The notes under the pieces are model-generated. The model was not told where the DNA came from, made no database searches, and saw only the letters and a program-made list of their open reading frames with translations. This document shows, piece by piece, positions 11,501 through 21,960 of a stretch of 64,000 bases of DNA (positions within the stretch are counted from its first letter, which is position 1; the number at the start of each line of letters is the position of its first letter). Position numbers and translations under genes: made by a program. The DNA is from Ianthella basta (lineage: Eukaryota > Porifera > Demospongiae > Verongiida > Ianthellidae). Location: positions 9,936,256-10,000,255 of the forward strand of contig OZ025871.1 in the NCBI GenBank assembly GCA_964019415.1, read 5' to 3'.

Positions 11501-13104
11501 TTGTTTGTCAATATTAGTAAGCTTTAAAATTCTAAAATATACACTCTGTGTGTGTTCTCCTTGCATGATATAGCACAAGGCGTCACCATATGCATTTTCA
11601 GTAGCTCCCTCACCTCCATCCCGCTCTAGCCATAAATGACCTGAATGCGGAATAAAAGACAGATTGAAGGACCTCTGCGCATGCATTTCCTGCATTTTTC
11701 CAGACATATTATCCAGTTCATCTACTGATTCCTGTAACTTCCATCAAGTATATATGTAGAAATAGTAAAAGCTTTTCACAGAAATAGTAAGGATGTAGGG
11801 ATGGCATAAAAAGGACAGAAATAAGTAAAGGTTGTTACACAGTAGAGCATTAACCATGGTCCCTACATGCAAGAATGTCGCACAGTATAGTCTTACACCC
11901 TTGAATGTAGGGATGATGGTTAATGCTCCACTGTGTAACAGCCTTTACTTGTTTCTGTCCATTTTATGCCATCCCTACATCCTTACTATTTTTGCAGAAA
12001 GTTTTTATTATTTCTACTTTCTGCACTTCTTGCAGCCGAGCTAAGATGCATGATACAGCTATTTCACTTCCTTGTGTAGCTACTGATAGAATTAGCTGCA
12101 ATTTGCATTTGAGAAATAGTACTGACATTGTAAAATAATCATTCATTACACAAGCCAAATGCAACGCAAAAAATGTTACTGTGGTTCAAAACAACCGAAA
12201 ATGGAGCCTCCAGAGGCTGTAGGCAGCTGCTCGCAATGGCACCAGTCACAACACTTTCATCCGGTTGAATTACATAATTTGAAAATGCATGGCATCTGCC
12301 CCACTTGGCCGAGCAACACGGTAGGAGTCCTGGCAAGTGCCGTCTTCTGCACTAAGTTGTGCCACATGCATTCTAACCTACAAAGGAATGCAGCCAGCCA
12401 AAAATGATGCAATATGGTGCGAGAAGATTTCTCCAGGTCTCTTTGGTTCATGCACTACGGCTGTCAAAGAAGAAGAATAAGAAGAAGTCAAAACGTGGCA
12501 AATGTCGAGGGTACTCTCTAAATGTAGGCGCTCCTTCGTTTAAAACTAAGGTTAGCTATGTGCACTGTTCAGTTCCTGCTTCTTCATGGGAAGCTTCGTT
12601 TGCAGGCTTTCGCTTCATTTGTATTACAGCATACAAACAACCATGCACTGCCATCCCTACATAAACAGCACTACCATGCTGTCTGATACCATGATCGACA
12701 TTGTATTCATTACATAATAGTTTATACTGGTTAGAAATGCATTTTCCTTGCTTGTACTGTTAATTAGTCTTAATCTTTATCTTGGCAACCATATTTTGGT
12801 AAATTAAATTTGTATGTGGTTAACACATACTCATTGTGGCGACTGGCTAATTTTCAGTATACATTATGTATGATTGTGTACTAGATCTGTGTTGCCTTCG
12901 GTATAAGTGTGGGTGACTTAGTACAATTTTGCTATGTGCTATTGTAATTGTTCTCCTACACAGCCCCACATGATGAACTAAGTATGAGAGTTGCTGGGCA
13001 ATATGCTGCCTCAGCTGCAGTCGTTAAGTCTCCACTGCTCTCCAGTGGTATGTGAAAATGTTAGATGGCCTGTTTGGTTCCTTGTGTGTGTAAGTGTATC
13101 TTTA

Positions 13105-13181
<77 letters not shown>

Positions 13182-14357
13182 ATGTTTGTGTGTTCACGTA
13201 TATATGTGAGTGTGTGTTTGAACACGTACATCTGGTGTGTGTGTGTGTGTGTGTGCTTGATATGCAAACGTCATATTAAGATGGCCGCCGCGTAGCGCAG
13301 TCAGTGAGTTGTTATTCAAGCGTTATTTTTATTAGCTTATAGTCATTATTACACTTCAGGCAAGTGGCTAGGTTACCAGGTAGTCTTTTTATGCGCCTAA
13401 TAGAAGGGATGAACCCCTGAAATCAGTATGTGCCTAGCAATTAGGGTGAAAGACTGGTAGAGAAATGTACGCTAAACAGAGGTTATGCGCTTATAAGGGG
13501 GTGCGCTTAACAACCGATCAGTAGGGTATGTGACTAGAATGCCATTTTACTCTTGCAGGATTGTCTCCTGTTCAGACTGCATTGCAACTGAAAGACCTTG
13601 TAAAATGGGCTGTCCCCAGGGTGGCTCCAAAGTGGGATGAGGTGGGACTGCAGCTCAATATTCAACAATACGTTCTGAGGAGTGTCGAGGCTGATGGGGG
13701 CGATGTTGTTACCAGGTGCAAGAACATGTTTGCCAAGTGGTTGGATGGCCAGAATGGAACTGGAAACCTGCCAAGGACATGGGAGAGTGTACTGGAGGCT
13801 GTGAGGGAAGCAGTGGGCAGTGAAGTGTGCAAGGCTATAGAGCAAAATGTTAACAATGAGGGTGAGCTAAGGCTGTGCACAGCTGTACTATAATATCACA
13901 TTGTGTCTGGCAATGTTACATTGCAGATGGTCATGTCTCATATCACATTGTTATATAATATTGTTGACATGAGCAATAATACAGTTGTCACAGTATGCAC
14001 GGGGCTGTTTATATATGCCTGAAGCAGTTGTTCACTAAAAATTAAATACATAACTACATCTTGGCAGCAAAACATATACCTTTACATTCCATTGCGTGTG
14101 CACAGTTATGTTTACATGTGTTTATACCTGTACAGTCATGTGGTTAAGTGCCTACACTGTTGCAAGTGCTAGCAACACTGTGAATAAGGCTATGTGAATG
14201 GGGCAGCATAAACAATTTAGTTACCTGCACTTACATGAATTATAGCTATTGATGCAAACTACAGCTGACAATATTATTAACTTTCTGCTTTGTACTTATC
14301 TACTTATCTACAGACACAGATGGATTGGGCTTCTCTGACTCTCCAGCAAAATCATAG
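8477..14357 (+). CDS. ZU5 and death-domain protein gene (5' end not found)
   Basis: Exons with matching phases: 8477-8539, 9140-9696, 9837-9989, 10074-10284, candidate 12964-13047, 13559-13861 and 14314-14357 (stop TAG). The protein has a ZU5-like beta-sandwich, a middle region in the position of the UPA domain of the ZU5-UPA-death module known from PIDD, UNC5 and ankyrin, and a C-terminal death domain. Proteins with this module act as cytoplasmic adaptors or as the intracellular part of receptors in cell-death and NF-kB-type signalling. No transmembrane segment is seen in the visible exons. The first exon starts in phase 1, so at least one upstream exon is missing. The 2.7 kb and 0.5 kb introns around the candidate exon could hide others. 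Confidence 0.75.
9140..9696 (+). CDS. ZU5-death gene, ZU5-like domain exon
   Basis: A 557-base exon, phase 1 to phase 0. It contains the ZU5 signature ISPTGGNFTL, then a beta-rich segment with VRYAIILHGPF and LLKPVKLKIRHWC, close to the ZU5 pattern of a GG-x-hydrophobic start and a Px-hydrophobic-x-hydrophobic strand. The second half carries EPQCLYCVEMK. ZU5 domains form the first beta-sandwich of ZU5-UPA-death supramodules. Divergence from vertebrate ZU5 is large, so the call rests on pattern and on the death domain further along. Confidence 0.65.
9837..10284 (+). CDS. ZU5-death gene, middle (UPA-position) exons
   Basis: Two exons, 9837-9989 (51 codons, phase 0 to 0) and 10074-10284 (phase 0 to 1), separated by an 84-base intron with GTGAGC and TTAG ends. 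They encode a beta-rich stretch including GPGWKAAIHGHQAV and PAFWRAELLGADVNLFF. By position between ZU5 and death domain this corresponds to a UPA domain, but no clear UPA motif is visible. Confidence 0.55.
10707..10826. mobile_element. Small foldback (MITE-like) element
   Basis: Arms of about 55 bases carry ACCCAGCCCACTTCC and its complement around a short spacer (ACAAAAGCGTGCCTTTAT). The arms differ at several positions. Non-coding. Confidence 0.8.
11281..11392. mobile_element. Small TIR element
   Basis: Terminal inverted repeats of about 24 bases: AATTATAGTACACTAAGCCG at the left, and at the right CGGCTTAGCGTACTATAATT. The interior of about 65 bases is unrelated. Non-coding MITE-type element. 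Confidence 0.8.
11757..12016. mobile_element. Foldback element with about 115-base arms
   Basis: Left arm 11757-11868 and right arm 11905-12016 are inverted repeats with roughly one difference per ten bases. Each arm contains GATGTAGGGATGGCATAAAA or its complement. The spacer is about 36 bases. A copy of the GCCATCCCTACAT end also occurs at 12650, hinting at a second partial element. Confidence 0.8.
12964..13047 (+). CDS. Candidate linker exon of the ZU5-death gene
   Basis: An 84-base stretch between CTACACAG and GTATGTG is open in phase 1 to phase 1, exactly the phases needed between 10284 and 13559. It encodes APHDELSMRVAGQYAASAAV followed by VKSPLLSSG. Support is the phase fit and clean splice sites only. 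Confidence 0.4.
13106..13256. repeat. (TG)n microsatellite, interrupted
   Basis: Pure TG run of about 75 bases, then degenerate TG-rich sequence and a second short TG run to about 13256. It lies in the ZU5-death intron. Confidence 0.95.
13559..13861 (+). CDS. ZU5-death gene, death-domain exon
   Basis: A 303-base exon after TCTTGCAG and before GTGAGC, phase 1 to phase 1. Residues follow a clear death-fold pattern: LKDLVKWAVPRVAPKWDEVG, then ADGGDVVTRCKNMFAKWLDG, then LPRTWESVLEAVREAV. The W-x-x-VG, MF-x-WL and TW-x-x-VL-x-AV signatures are typical of death domains, a six-helix homotypic interaction fold used by adaptors and receptors in apoptosis and innate immunity. The domain appears complete. 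Confidence 0.85.
14314..14357 (+). CDS. ZU5-death gene, terminal exon
   Basis: Fifteen codons after CTACAG in phase 1 (DTDGLGFSDSPAKS, then TAG). The sequence at and beyond the stop resembles bases 1-40 of the window, which is why a paralogous gene end is suspected there. Confidence 0.5.
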
Positions 14358-15540
14358 CAATGACAACTGATCAAGTAAACATTTGTCTTTGTAAATTATG
14401 TCGTGGTACCACAGCAAGCACAGTGGCCTCTGCTAACATACACATGCACATGTGAATGCGCAAAATGCATGCAGCATCTGCCATAGCTATTCTTGGTGGA
14501 GGAAGTTTCTGCTCACTACAGTGTAATATAGCATGGTAGTGTCTACCACTATATTTCATGCAGGTTCTGCACATGTGGCTGTGATATGCAGTCTGTAGAA
14601 GATACAACTTGCTTACATAGCCAATGGATATGTAGAATGTAAACTATTATTTCTTACACTCTTCATTATGACTACATGCATGCATGTTTTACACAAATTT
14701 CATGGTGATCAACTGATTAATGTAAGAGATGCTTATTAATGTTTGTCTACAAAGTCATGTCATTTGATCTGTAAAATCGATTTAAATAATAATAATTATA
14801 ATTATTTAAGTATTTATAGTCTGCATGCAGTTGAATTTACATCTATTATGTATATGTTTTATGTATATTATGCAAGCACATACAATGGGCGCCGTTTATC
14901 TCAAAATATATCCTCCAGCCATGGTTTTACTGTTTTTATGCCCCATTTTAATCACCAGAGCAGGTACATTGCCACAGCTGGTATAGTAATATTCAGTATA
15001 GTATTGCTCAACACTGTAACTGGACTGATATGCCACAGTCATTGATCCAGTTACATTGCAAAAACTACAAGAGAGAGAAAAAATCCAGTAAAACTACTGA
15101 AAACTTTAATGTTGGACATAGACAATTGGCAACCTTCCCACTTCCTTGAGTGAAATTATACCCTGTGAATAACATTGATGAGTAATATGCAGGTGGCTGG
15201 TAATGTATTGGTATTAAACACTAGTTATAACATGTATTAAATAATAATATGAAATTCTTATTATTACACTTTTAACGTAACAGTATCTGGAAAAATAGTG
15301 ATTGGGCATTTCTTACAGTATCACAGTGAATTATGCATTACTAGCTGCAATGCCCGCCTTCAGCAAACCCTGTAGGAGGGTTCAGTGTACACTTTAATGT
15401 GGTCAAGTGTATACTGTAAAGTGGTCACACGGTGAGTTCTTTCTGTAAACTAAGGATTCTGTGCAGGAGGGTACAGTGTGTCCTGTAGGGAGTTTAGTGT
15501 ATGCTATAAAGTGCTCGAACCAGAGCAGACAACAGGATGA
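14358..15540. other. Intergenic, no gene seen
   Basis: AT-rich spacer after the ZU5-death gene. The open frames at about 14371-14607 (minus) and 14743-15045 (plus) show no domain or splice support. Nothing else is recognised before the duplicated flank at 15541. Confidence 0.45.
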
Positions 15541-16260
15541 TGTGGTGTATGCATTGAGGACTGTCCTCTCCCTGGGTATCAATTACCCCAGGAACCTGTC
15601 ACTCCTGACGACTATCACAATGCAGCACAGCAACATCCACTGTAGGAGAGAACCTGGCAGCCTGTGATGGACTTGAAGCTGTTCCATTTGGTTTTGTCTC
15701 TTCTGACAGTATGGCTACTACATGTATAGGGAACTGTATTAATATTTTGACATCAGGAATAAGCATATTAGCTTGTTAAGAGAGATAGTTACATCTGTTC
15801 TCATTCTTCCTACTCTGCTGTTATCCTCCTACCACTATCACTGAAATATTAAATCCTTTGTACAATTAGTTCACCAACATACGAACACTACCACACAGGA
15901 AAACAACTTTATCACCATGCATGCTACGGACATTAATATTCCACCATTAACTAACTTACTCAATGTTATCAGTTGAAGCTGCTGAATTTCACCAAGGTCT
16001 TAATTCACTTCTGTATTGAACATGGGATAAGCCAGTGTTTAAATACTTGCTGCGTGTATTCAGTTCTGCATGTGTTCAGCCCTTACTCCATACCTAGAAT
16101 AAAGGAAGCTACCAGATGATGTTCCGTTATGAAACTGATAGCAAATTATGTTCTGTATTGATTGAATAGTTTCTATTTGGCTGCTTAAGGTTTCAACTTC
16201 ATACATTATCCAATCAATATGTCTTCAATGTCCTCCAACATGTAATATAATACATGCATG
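15541..16260. repeat. Segmental-duplication flank, copy 2
   Basis: Homologous to 2060-2730 (both halves) and to 26690-27210 (second half). It ends directly at a minus-strand kinase exon (16264-16432). In copy 1 it continues straight into the TG tract instead, so the material from 16260 to about 19080 is specific to this block. Confidence 0.8.
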
Positions 16261-16263
16261 TAG

Positions 16264-16432
16264 CTAGTACATTACAGCACCATTCATGAACACATATGCA
16301 CTAGTCTGTTCAAGGGAATGTACTTGTACCCTTTTAGCATGTGAAATGAGACCATCAAATTCTTTTTTCCGCTCTTGGAAGGTGGGCCTTGACACCTTGT
16401 CATCACTCCAGCACCCTCTCATTATGGAATAG
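16264..16432 (-). pseudogene. Orphan last exon of a tyrosine kinase (truncated duplicate)
   Basis: On the minus strand, acceptor GTACGTAG is followed by YSIMRGCWSDDKVSRPTFQE and RKKEFDGLISHAK, the final alpha-helix motif (CWxxDxxxRPTF) of a tyrosine kinase domain. It then runs into a short divergent tail and a stop. It matches the terminal exon of the RTK at 30007-30265, and about 70 bases of intron further upstream (16615-16680) match 31436-31500. No other kinase exon follows up to 18 kb, so this is a stranded 3' fragment. The frame is intact over 55 codons, so the fragment may be young or reused; otherwise it is a pseudogene. Confidence 0.7.
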
Positions 16433-17400
16433 CTACGTACAAGCAAATGTGTTTATATGGATAAATTAACATAATCTTTAAGCGTAGTGTTATGCTATTT
16501 AATTGTATTCACTGTACACATTAAGGAAACTTTTATTTATCAACAAATAACCAACAGTGTAATGTTCTTCCTTCTAAGTAATCTTTAATAGTACTCCAGC
16601 TAACTTCTGATTATGACATTGTGTATTCGTAGCTTTCAGATCAGTGATGTAAGGGGTCTAACAGTGGACCTAATACACCAAAGGTCAAACATGGACATAT
16701 AGCTACAGCTAGCTAGCTAACATGTTTAATCTGTAGCTATAGATACCAGATGTGCATCTGGCTGACCTTTGCCCAAAATTTTATATAATAGCTGTTAATA
16801 GTTGCTAAGTACATACATACATACATGAATCGGCCTATTACAGCACCGGAGTTAGAAAGTAAGAAGCTAAAATGTGTGCAAGTTAATGAAAGAGTTCCAG
16901 ATGGATACTGGCCTATCAGTAGCTAGCTAAAATGATTCGTTTTCCAATTGGCCTGTTGGTGGTTACTCTTTCTTTCTGCTTTCTAACCACTCTCGACTGG
17001 CACTGATGAAGCTGTGCGACACTCAGGGGCGTCACCCACCTGAGCCGTTGCTAAGTAGCTTGTAGCTATGAACAAGTTGTGACTGAGACCATGTCCAGAC
17101 TCAGGCAGACTGCTTGCCTCTGTATCTCCTCTCTTATTTCTGTCTCTATCTACCTAGGTATGTAGCTATAGCTAATAACATATCTATAGCGAGCGAGCTA
17201 GCTAAAATTAATGTTAGAATAATTAGCTAGCTATACAATTATCATTACTGCAGGCTCTACATACTGGAGTATCTTTGTGCAACCTACAGAGCTAGGCTAC
17301 ATGTAACAAATTCAAAGCCTGGCTAGGTAAGTAGCTACTGTACATGCGTACAGCTGTACTACCCCTCTTGTGTGGTTGACTTATGCATTACGCAATGTCC
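16433..17400. other. Non-coding; partial kinase intron remnant and spacer
   Basis: Bases 16433-16490 and 16615-16680 match the last intron of the RTK gene (30270-30320 and 31436-31500). The rest is AGCTAGCT-rich spacer with no recognised feature. Confidence 0.5.
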
Positions 17401-18212
17401 AGGTGTCATGCAGGTATGTTACGCAATCTATAAAATGGCCGACAAAGCCAGACTGTTGACCACGTGGAGTCATAGGCTAGCGCTGTTACCGACATCGTCC
17501 TGTCTGGGAGACGGTGTGAGAATCCAATTCTGTCGAACATTTCAGTGAGTTCAGACAGCTGTAATAACATTGAATGTGGTATTGCATGTGGGGTAAAGTC
17601 CGCCCCTTCTTGGCATATGAATTCCGGAGCTGCCTGTTGTACTGCAATGATCAGATTGGATACTGGACTCGTAATTCCTCTATGCGAAACATTCATAGTC
17701 GAAGCATTACTTGTGTTACATTTGCAAATGTTTTATAGTAGGCCGCTGCTACTGCCACCAGAAATGCGGTGGTTACTGGTGTCACATAATTGCTCCTGCC
17801 ACCGGCCGGTGTCTTTAAAAGCCATTGGGCTACTCCAACCACCGGACTGTGTGATTAACCCTAACCCTAACCCTAACCTGCCGATATTTCGGTGGCAGAA
17901 GCCATTCCGTTTATAGTATTCTATGTATATGTATATATTCCCCTACTTCGCGTAGCCCTATGCAGCATGCCAAACTGAGTTATAATTGGTTAAAAAACTA
18001 AAATTGATACTATAGCCATAGAAATAACCCGGGGTAATGTCGTCACTAGGGTAAATCCATCATTAAGGTGCAGTCGCGACTTTTGTTTGTTCACTGCGGA
18101 TTTTTAACAAAAAACAATACAACCATTTCAGTGCACTCTCTAATGCAATTTGAGCGTGCTCCTTCTCAGCAAATAGTTGTAGACTTACCCAACGGAATTA
18201 CTTTAGTTCACC
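17401..18212. promoter_or_regulatory. Upstream region of MRPL14, with telomere-like tract
   Basis: This 0.8 kb upstream of MRPL14 should contain its promoter, but no TATA box or other core element is evident. It holds an unassigned 96-residue minus-strand frame (17405-17696) of unknown meaning and a telomere-like tract at 17855-17878. A small inverted repeat built on TGCCACCG surrounds the tract. Confidence 0.35.
17855..17878. repeat. Short interstitial telomere-like tract, (CCCTAA)3
   Basis: TTAACCCTAACCCTAACCCT followed by AACC: three to four units of the animal telomere hexamer (TTAGGG on the other strand) in the middle of the window, about 340 bases upstream of MRPL14. Such tracts can come from telomerase-mediated break repair or by chance. 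Confidence 0.7.
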
Positions 18213-18620
18213 TTGCATTCATCCCTTCTTTGCTTCCCCAGTTCTTCGTCTGCTCTCTGTCGGATGCGAACTGGCATACAAAAGATGTCAGAGGTGAAAG
18301 TGGCAGATAACAGCCCTGCAGCCACACCTTACCGAATTCCTCCAAAGTGCATCCACGTCTACGGCAAGAAGTGTGCCAACGTTGGAGACCGGGTACTTCT
18401 GGCTGTCAGAGGGGAAATGAAGAAGGCACTTGTGGTGGCCACAAAGGCACCCGTCCATGGGACCAACCCTCGAGTTCGCTTTGACGGCAACTACGTTGTA
18501 CTACTGAATGACAAGAACGAACCTGTGGGAACACGAATAAAAGTTCCTCTACCTTCCTCGTTGCGGCGTCTCTCACATCGCTATAACAAGGTCCTCGCAC
18601 TGGCAAAGAAGTTTGTATGA
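18213..18620 (+). CDS. MRPL14: Mitochondrial ribosomal protein L14 (uL14m)
   Basis: This is an uninterrupted 135-residue frame. From residue 23 it matches animal MRPL14: IQKMSEVKVADNS, PPKCIHVYGKKC, VGDRVLLAVRGEMKKALVV, TPRF-like NPRVRFDGNYVVLLND, PVGTRIKVPLPSSLR and the C-terminal KVLALAKKFV. uL14m is a core large-subunit protein of the mitochondrial ribosome, near the subunit interface. The first 22 residues are Ser- and Arg-rich without acidic residues, as expected for a mitochondrial targeting peptide. The chosen ATG gives about the usual family length; CTTCCCCAG at 18230 could instead be a splice acceptor with the start in an upstream exon. It is the only clear housekeeping gene here, located inside duplicated block II. 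Confidence 0.93.
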   Translation: MHSSLLCFPSSSSALCRMRTGIQKMSEVKVADNSPAATPYRIPPKCIHVYGKKCANVGDRVLLAVRGEMKKALVVATKAPVHGTNPRVRFDGNYVVLLNDKNEPVGTRIKVPLPSSLRRLSHRYNKVLALAKKFV

Positions 18621-19082
18621 GTCACACATCGACTCTTACATATGAGTACATTATAGCATAGACAATGTGTGTTCGTTCTTATTTATTGCTGTATGTGACT
18701 GTATGTATGTATGTATGTGTATGATTTGTATGGAATGTGTGTTGTTGGTCTGTCATTTGGTTCTGCTTGGTCTCATATCCAGCCTTACTCTCTATGAGTT
18801 GATTATGGGACAAACATGCATGCAGGCTATATTAGGCTTGCTGATGATTATGGCTGGAAATATGACTAGGTTTTCACCAGTTCATATTGCTATTGAGTGT
18901 GTAGCACTATAGCCCAAATTGTAAGTTATCTTGTGTCTACGTATATACACATCTCATGCACATGTATGGACCGTACTCATTGCTGCCCTTGTACATGACT
19001 GCTTTTTGTTGAAGTGGTCACAACAGCAGTTACTGGCCATTTGCATAGATTGTTTCTCTCCATTGTACGTAGCTATTTGTTG
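18621..19082. other. 3' region of MRPL14, no other gene seen
   Basis: AT-rich sequence with a short (TGTA)n run at about 18700. No canonical AATAAA was found close to the stop. Ends at the TG tract where homology to block I resumes. Confidence 0.4.
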
Positions 19083-19084
19083 TG

Positions 19085-19164
<80 letters not shown>

Positions 19165-19165
19165 C
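19083..19165. repeat. (TG)n microsatellite
   Basis: TG run with one CG interruption, homologous in position to 2740-2872 of block I. Confidence 0.95.
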
Positions 19166-21368
19166 ATGTTTGCATGTGTGTTTCTTTCTCTGTTATGGCA
19201 TTCAATGTGTGGTTGCAAACGCAACGTGCGATGTCCTGTTCATATCTGTGTAGTGTGAGTTTTGTGGTTCAAATGCAATTTCATTGTTTTGAATTGCAAG
19301 GTTTGATTCACAAACTCATAAAACCCATGGATCTACATGTTAACACCACCACTTTCAATCTAATGACTGTAGGTTCAACATGACTCCACTGGTGGCATAG
19401 TCAGCATAAGCCTGCTTTGCACGACCATTGTTATAGAATCTCAAACAAAATCTCTTTTGTATCCTAAAGATACGTACACTCTTTTTAATGAGTTTGTTTC
19501 TTGAGTGGAATCAAAGCCTAGTCACTGATGCACTGACATATGACTCTCAATGCATTCATCATTGTGATGGTACTATGGACTTAAGCAGGTTTACATACAT
19601 ATGAGAGGATAGCCGAAGCCAGTTTCTTGGCTCAGTTTTATGAGCCTTATGAGATGACTCTTGACCATGCAACACATCTAACAACACACAGAGCCTGCGT
19701 ACACACCCCAACTGTGTGCGCTTTTGTTAATGTTCTTAACATAGAGTGTAACTTAGAAGCTTGGCTGTGTGGTACAGTACTTTATATGAGTGTATCTGCC
19801 CTGTGTATAGAAAATCTGATGCATTTGTAACTTTGGCTGAATGTTGTAAATCATGTATCATCTTTTGCAGCCACATATCCAAATTGTGATTGTTTCCATT
19901 TGTTTCCTATAGGACTTGGTACTAGATTTTGTAGTTTACTCCTGTAAATTGTTAGGAGTGACCCAAACTTAAGGCTTTAGAAGACTGCCTATTAACATAG
20001 ACTTTGAATGTTATGACAGCTGGCATTTGGTGTACTGTTGAACAAGTGGCACACACTACATGTAGGTGTCTGTTATGGCAACCATGTAATGTAGAGAATT
20101 CAGAGTATGTTTGGTGTGATGAGGTGACACATTGTACCTTGTTAGGCTCTGATTGCAGGAATGGTATAGTACAGCGACCGTGGCATCTGGATCGGACCTC
20201 TGTCTAGTCTGAGCATTTGTATGGCCTCTCCACTCCAATTGCTACCTTAACCATCCTCTAGTCTCCAAAATCTGCTACATTTGTTGATTGTCACTGTTGC
20301 CCTGACACTGTACATTGCCTTAATAATTGTATGCACCGAACCCTCCAATTCTCCGACCCATTTCTCTGTTCCAAACGCCATAGTAACAGTTTGAGACAGG
20401 ACCCATGCAAGAGATGTGTTCTTTCAAAGGTAGTATTCTTCACATCTACTTTTGTTTGTAGCTGGGACAGTAGGCACTGTACTCATTAGAGAGGTGCCCT
20501 CTCTATGTAGCTGGGACAGTAGGCACTGTACGCATGTCCTCATTAGAGAGGTGTCCTTGTTTCAGAGGCAGTGAGATCACATCTCCATGTGCGTAGCTGA
20601 GACAGTAGGCACTGTACTCATTAGAGAGGTGCCCTCTCTATGTAGCTGGGACAGTAGGCACTGTACGCATGTCCTCATTAGAGAGGTGTCCTTCATAATG
20701 AGGTTCACCTGTACACATGCACTCTAAACCTTACGAACGATATAACTGCTTGTTCCTGGACTATTAGTGTACATGTATGTATAATGCATTCATATTAAGA
20801 AAACCTACTGCTGTTCAGAATTTGAGCTCATGTACGTATGCTTGTGCCCAATGTGTCCACTAGTATGCAGTTACCATAGCTAATCCTGTGTATAAATTTA
20901 TATGCACTTGTAGGGCTTCATCAGAGTGTATACACTGCAGTTTGTGAACCCACTAATTTCTCCCTATATGGGTTATGTGTGGTTAATATGTCACCACTGA
21001 GGTGGCAACTGGCACTGCTCACCCCTTAGCTGTGAATTGGGCTTTACCTGAGGTCATGCATTTCTATGAATTCAAGCCTTTCCTGGACATGGGGAAGACA
21101 ATGAAGTGCTTGAATTACATTTCCTGTTTGTGGAGGAAGTGCCATAGCAGTGTGTGTGTGTCTGTGTGATGACACTGCAGATTTAGAGCTTCAGTCTTTG
21201 TGGCACTAGCCCCCTCAGAGGCCAGGGGCTAAGCAGGTCTATTCAGTGAGATTGTTAGTGGTAAAGTGTGTTGTGTGTACTGTACTAGATCAGGTACAGA
21301 TAAGAGGCTATCTTTTGATCTACAGTAAAGCTGTTGTTGATTGTGTGAGGAGTGTAGACACACTACAG
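19166..21368. other. Block II upstream region of membrane-protein gene copy II
   Basis: Homologous to 2873-4015. It carries an expanded minisatellite (20459-20700). Open frames seen in block I are not preserved here, which argues against them being exons. Confidence 0.6.
20459..20700. repeat. Minisatellite, about 40-60 base units
   Basis: Five imperfect copies of a unit containing GACAGTAGGCACTGTA and CATTAGAGAGGTG are arranged in tandem and as higher-order pairs. Block I has a single unit at 3299-3342, so the array grew after duplication. Confidence 0.85.
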
Positions 21369-21404
21369 GTATCTTTGTGGAGCAGAGTGGGACAATGGCA
21401 ACTA
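21369..21404 (+). CDS. Candidate small extracellular exon, membrane-protein gene copy II
   Basis: Equivalent of 4016-4051: acceptor ACACTACAG, donor A|GTGAGT, phase 1 to phase 1, encoding IFVEQSGTMAT without change. Just upstream the two copies differ by indels, so selection may act only on this piece. Confidence 0.35.
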
Positions 21405-21717
21405 GTGAGTCCAGTGGGGGGGAGGGGGGAGGTGGAGGAGGTGGTAGCAGGTTGTTGCCCAGCACAAATCCACACACATTGTTACTCATTTACTTTCCTC
21501 GTAGTTTAATGGTATGCACAGTGTATAATTCTGTACTATTAAAGTAGTTCTAGGGCTATTGTATATATCAGTGCACCACTAGGTGCGCTGTTTGCCCAGA
21601 TCACAGCTTGTTAGTCTGTTGGTAATATTCTAGATACTAAGATGTAAGTAAGAAATAGAATTGTGCGTGCTTCATCTTGTCTGTGTGTTTTCCCTTCCCT
21701 GTGTGCTTCCCACTCAG

Positions 21718-21960
21718 CTACCTCTGTGATGCCAGACCCTACACCAACACCTACAGCAAACACCACTGAACCACCACCACCTGCAACATCAATCAATTAC
21801 TTACCCATAATCATCGGTACATCGATAGGTGGAGTAGGATTGATAGTCATTATTACATTCATCTTGTGTGTGTGCATCACATGCTGCTGCGTGCGGGCAA
21901 AGAGAGCAAGGAAAAGGACAGAGCAGTACCAGCAAGAAATGATGGTGGTAGAGTCAAAAG
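21718..21960 (+). CDS. Transmembrane exon of the tyrosine-motif membrane protein, copy II
   Basis: A 243-base exon, same length and phases as 4368-4610. Coding differences are few (for example ATSVMPDP for ATTVMPDP, and TSIGGVGLIV for TTTGGVGFIV) and mostly conservative within the membrane helix. The Cys-rich stop-transfer segment is unchanged. Purifying selection on this exon is suggested by its much higher similarity than the surrounding intron. Read-through stop after GMNGIV at 21978-21980. Confidence 0.7.

Larger units (their letters stand above)
10285..12963 (+). other. Intron of the ZU5-death gene, rich in foldback elements
   Basis: Three inverted-repeat elements are present (10707-10826, 11281-11392, 11757-12016). 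The open frame at about 12404-12664 has a Lys-rich stretch, no recognisable domain and no splice-site fit to the gene, so it is not called. A further gene exon could be hidden here. Confidence 0.5.

Noticed and set aside
12404-12664. 86-residue Lys-rich plus-strand frame
   Set aside because: It lies inside a ZU5-death intron next to foldback debris, has no recognised domain, and neither end fits a splice site in the gene's phase.
13284-13320. A-box-like TAGCGCAGTCAG suggesting a tRNA-derived SINE
   Set aside because: The only B-box-like sequence follows too closely and matches poorly; no poly-A or repeat tail is present.
17405-17696. 96-residue minus-strand frame upstream of MRPL14
   Set aside because: No recognised domain and no supporting splice sites or homologue in the window; kept only as a remark in the upstream-region entry.
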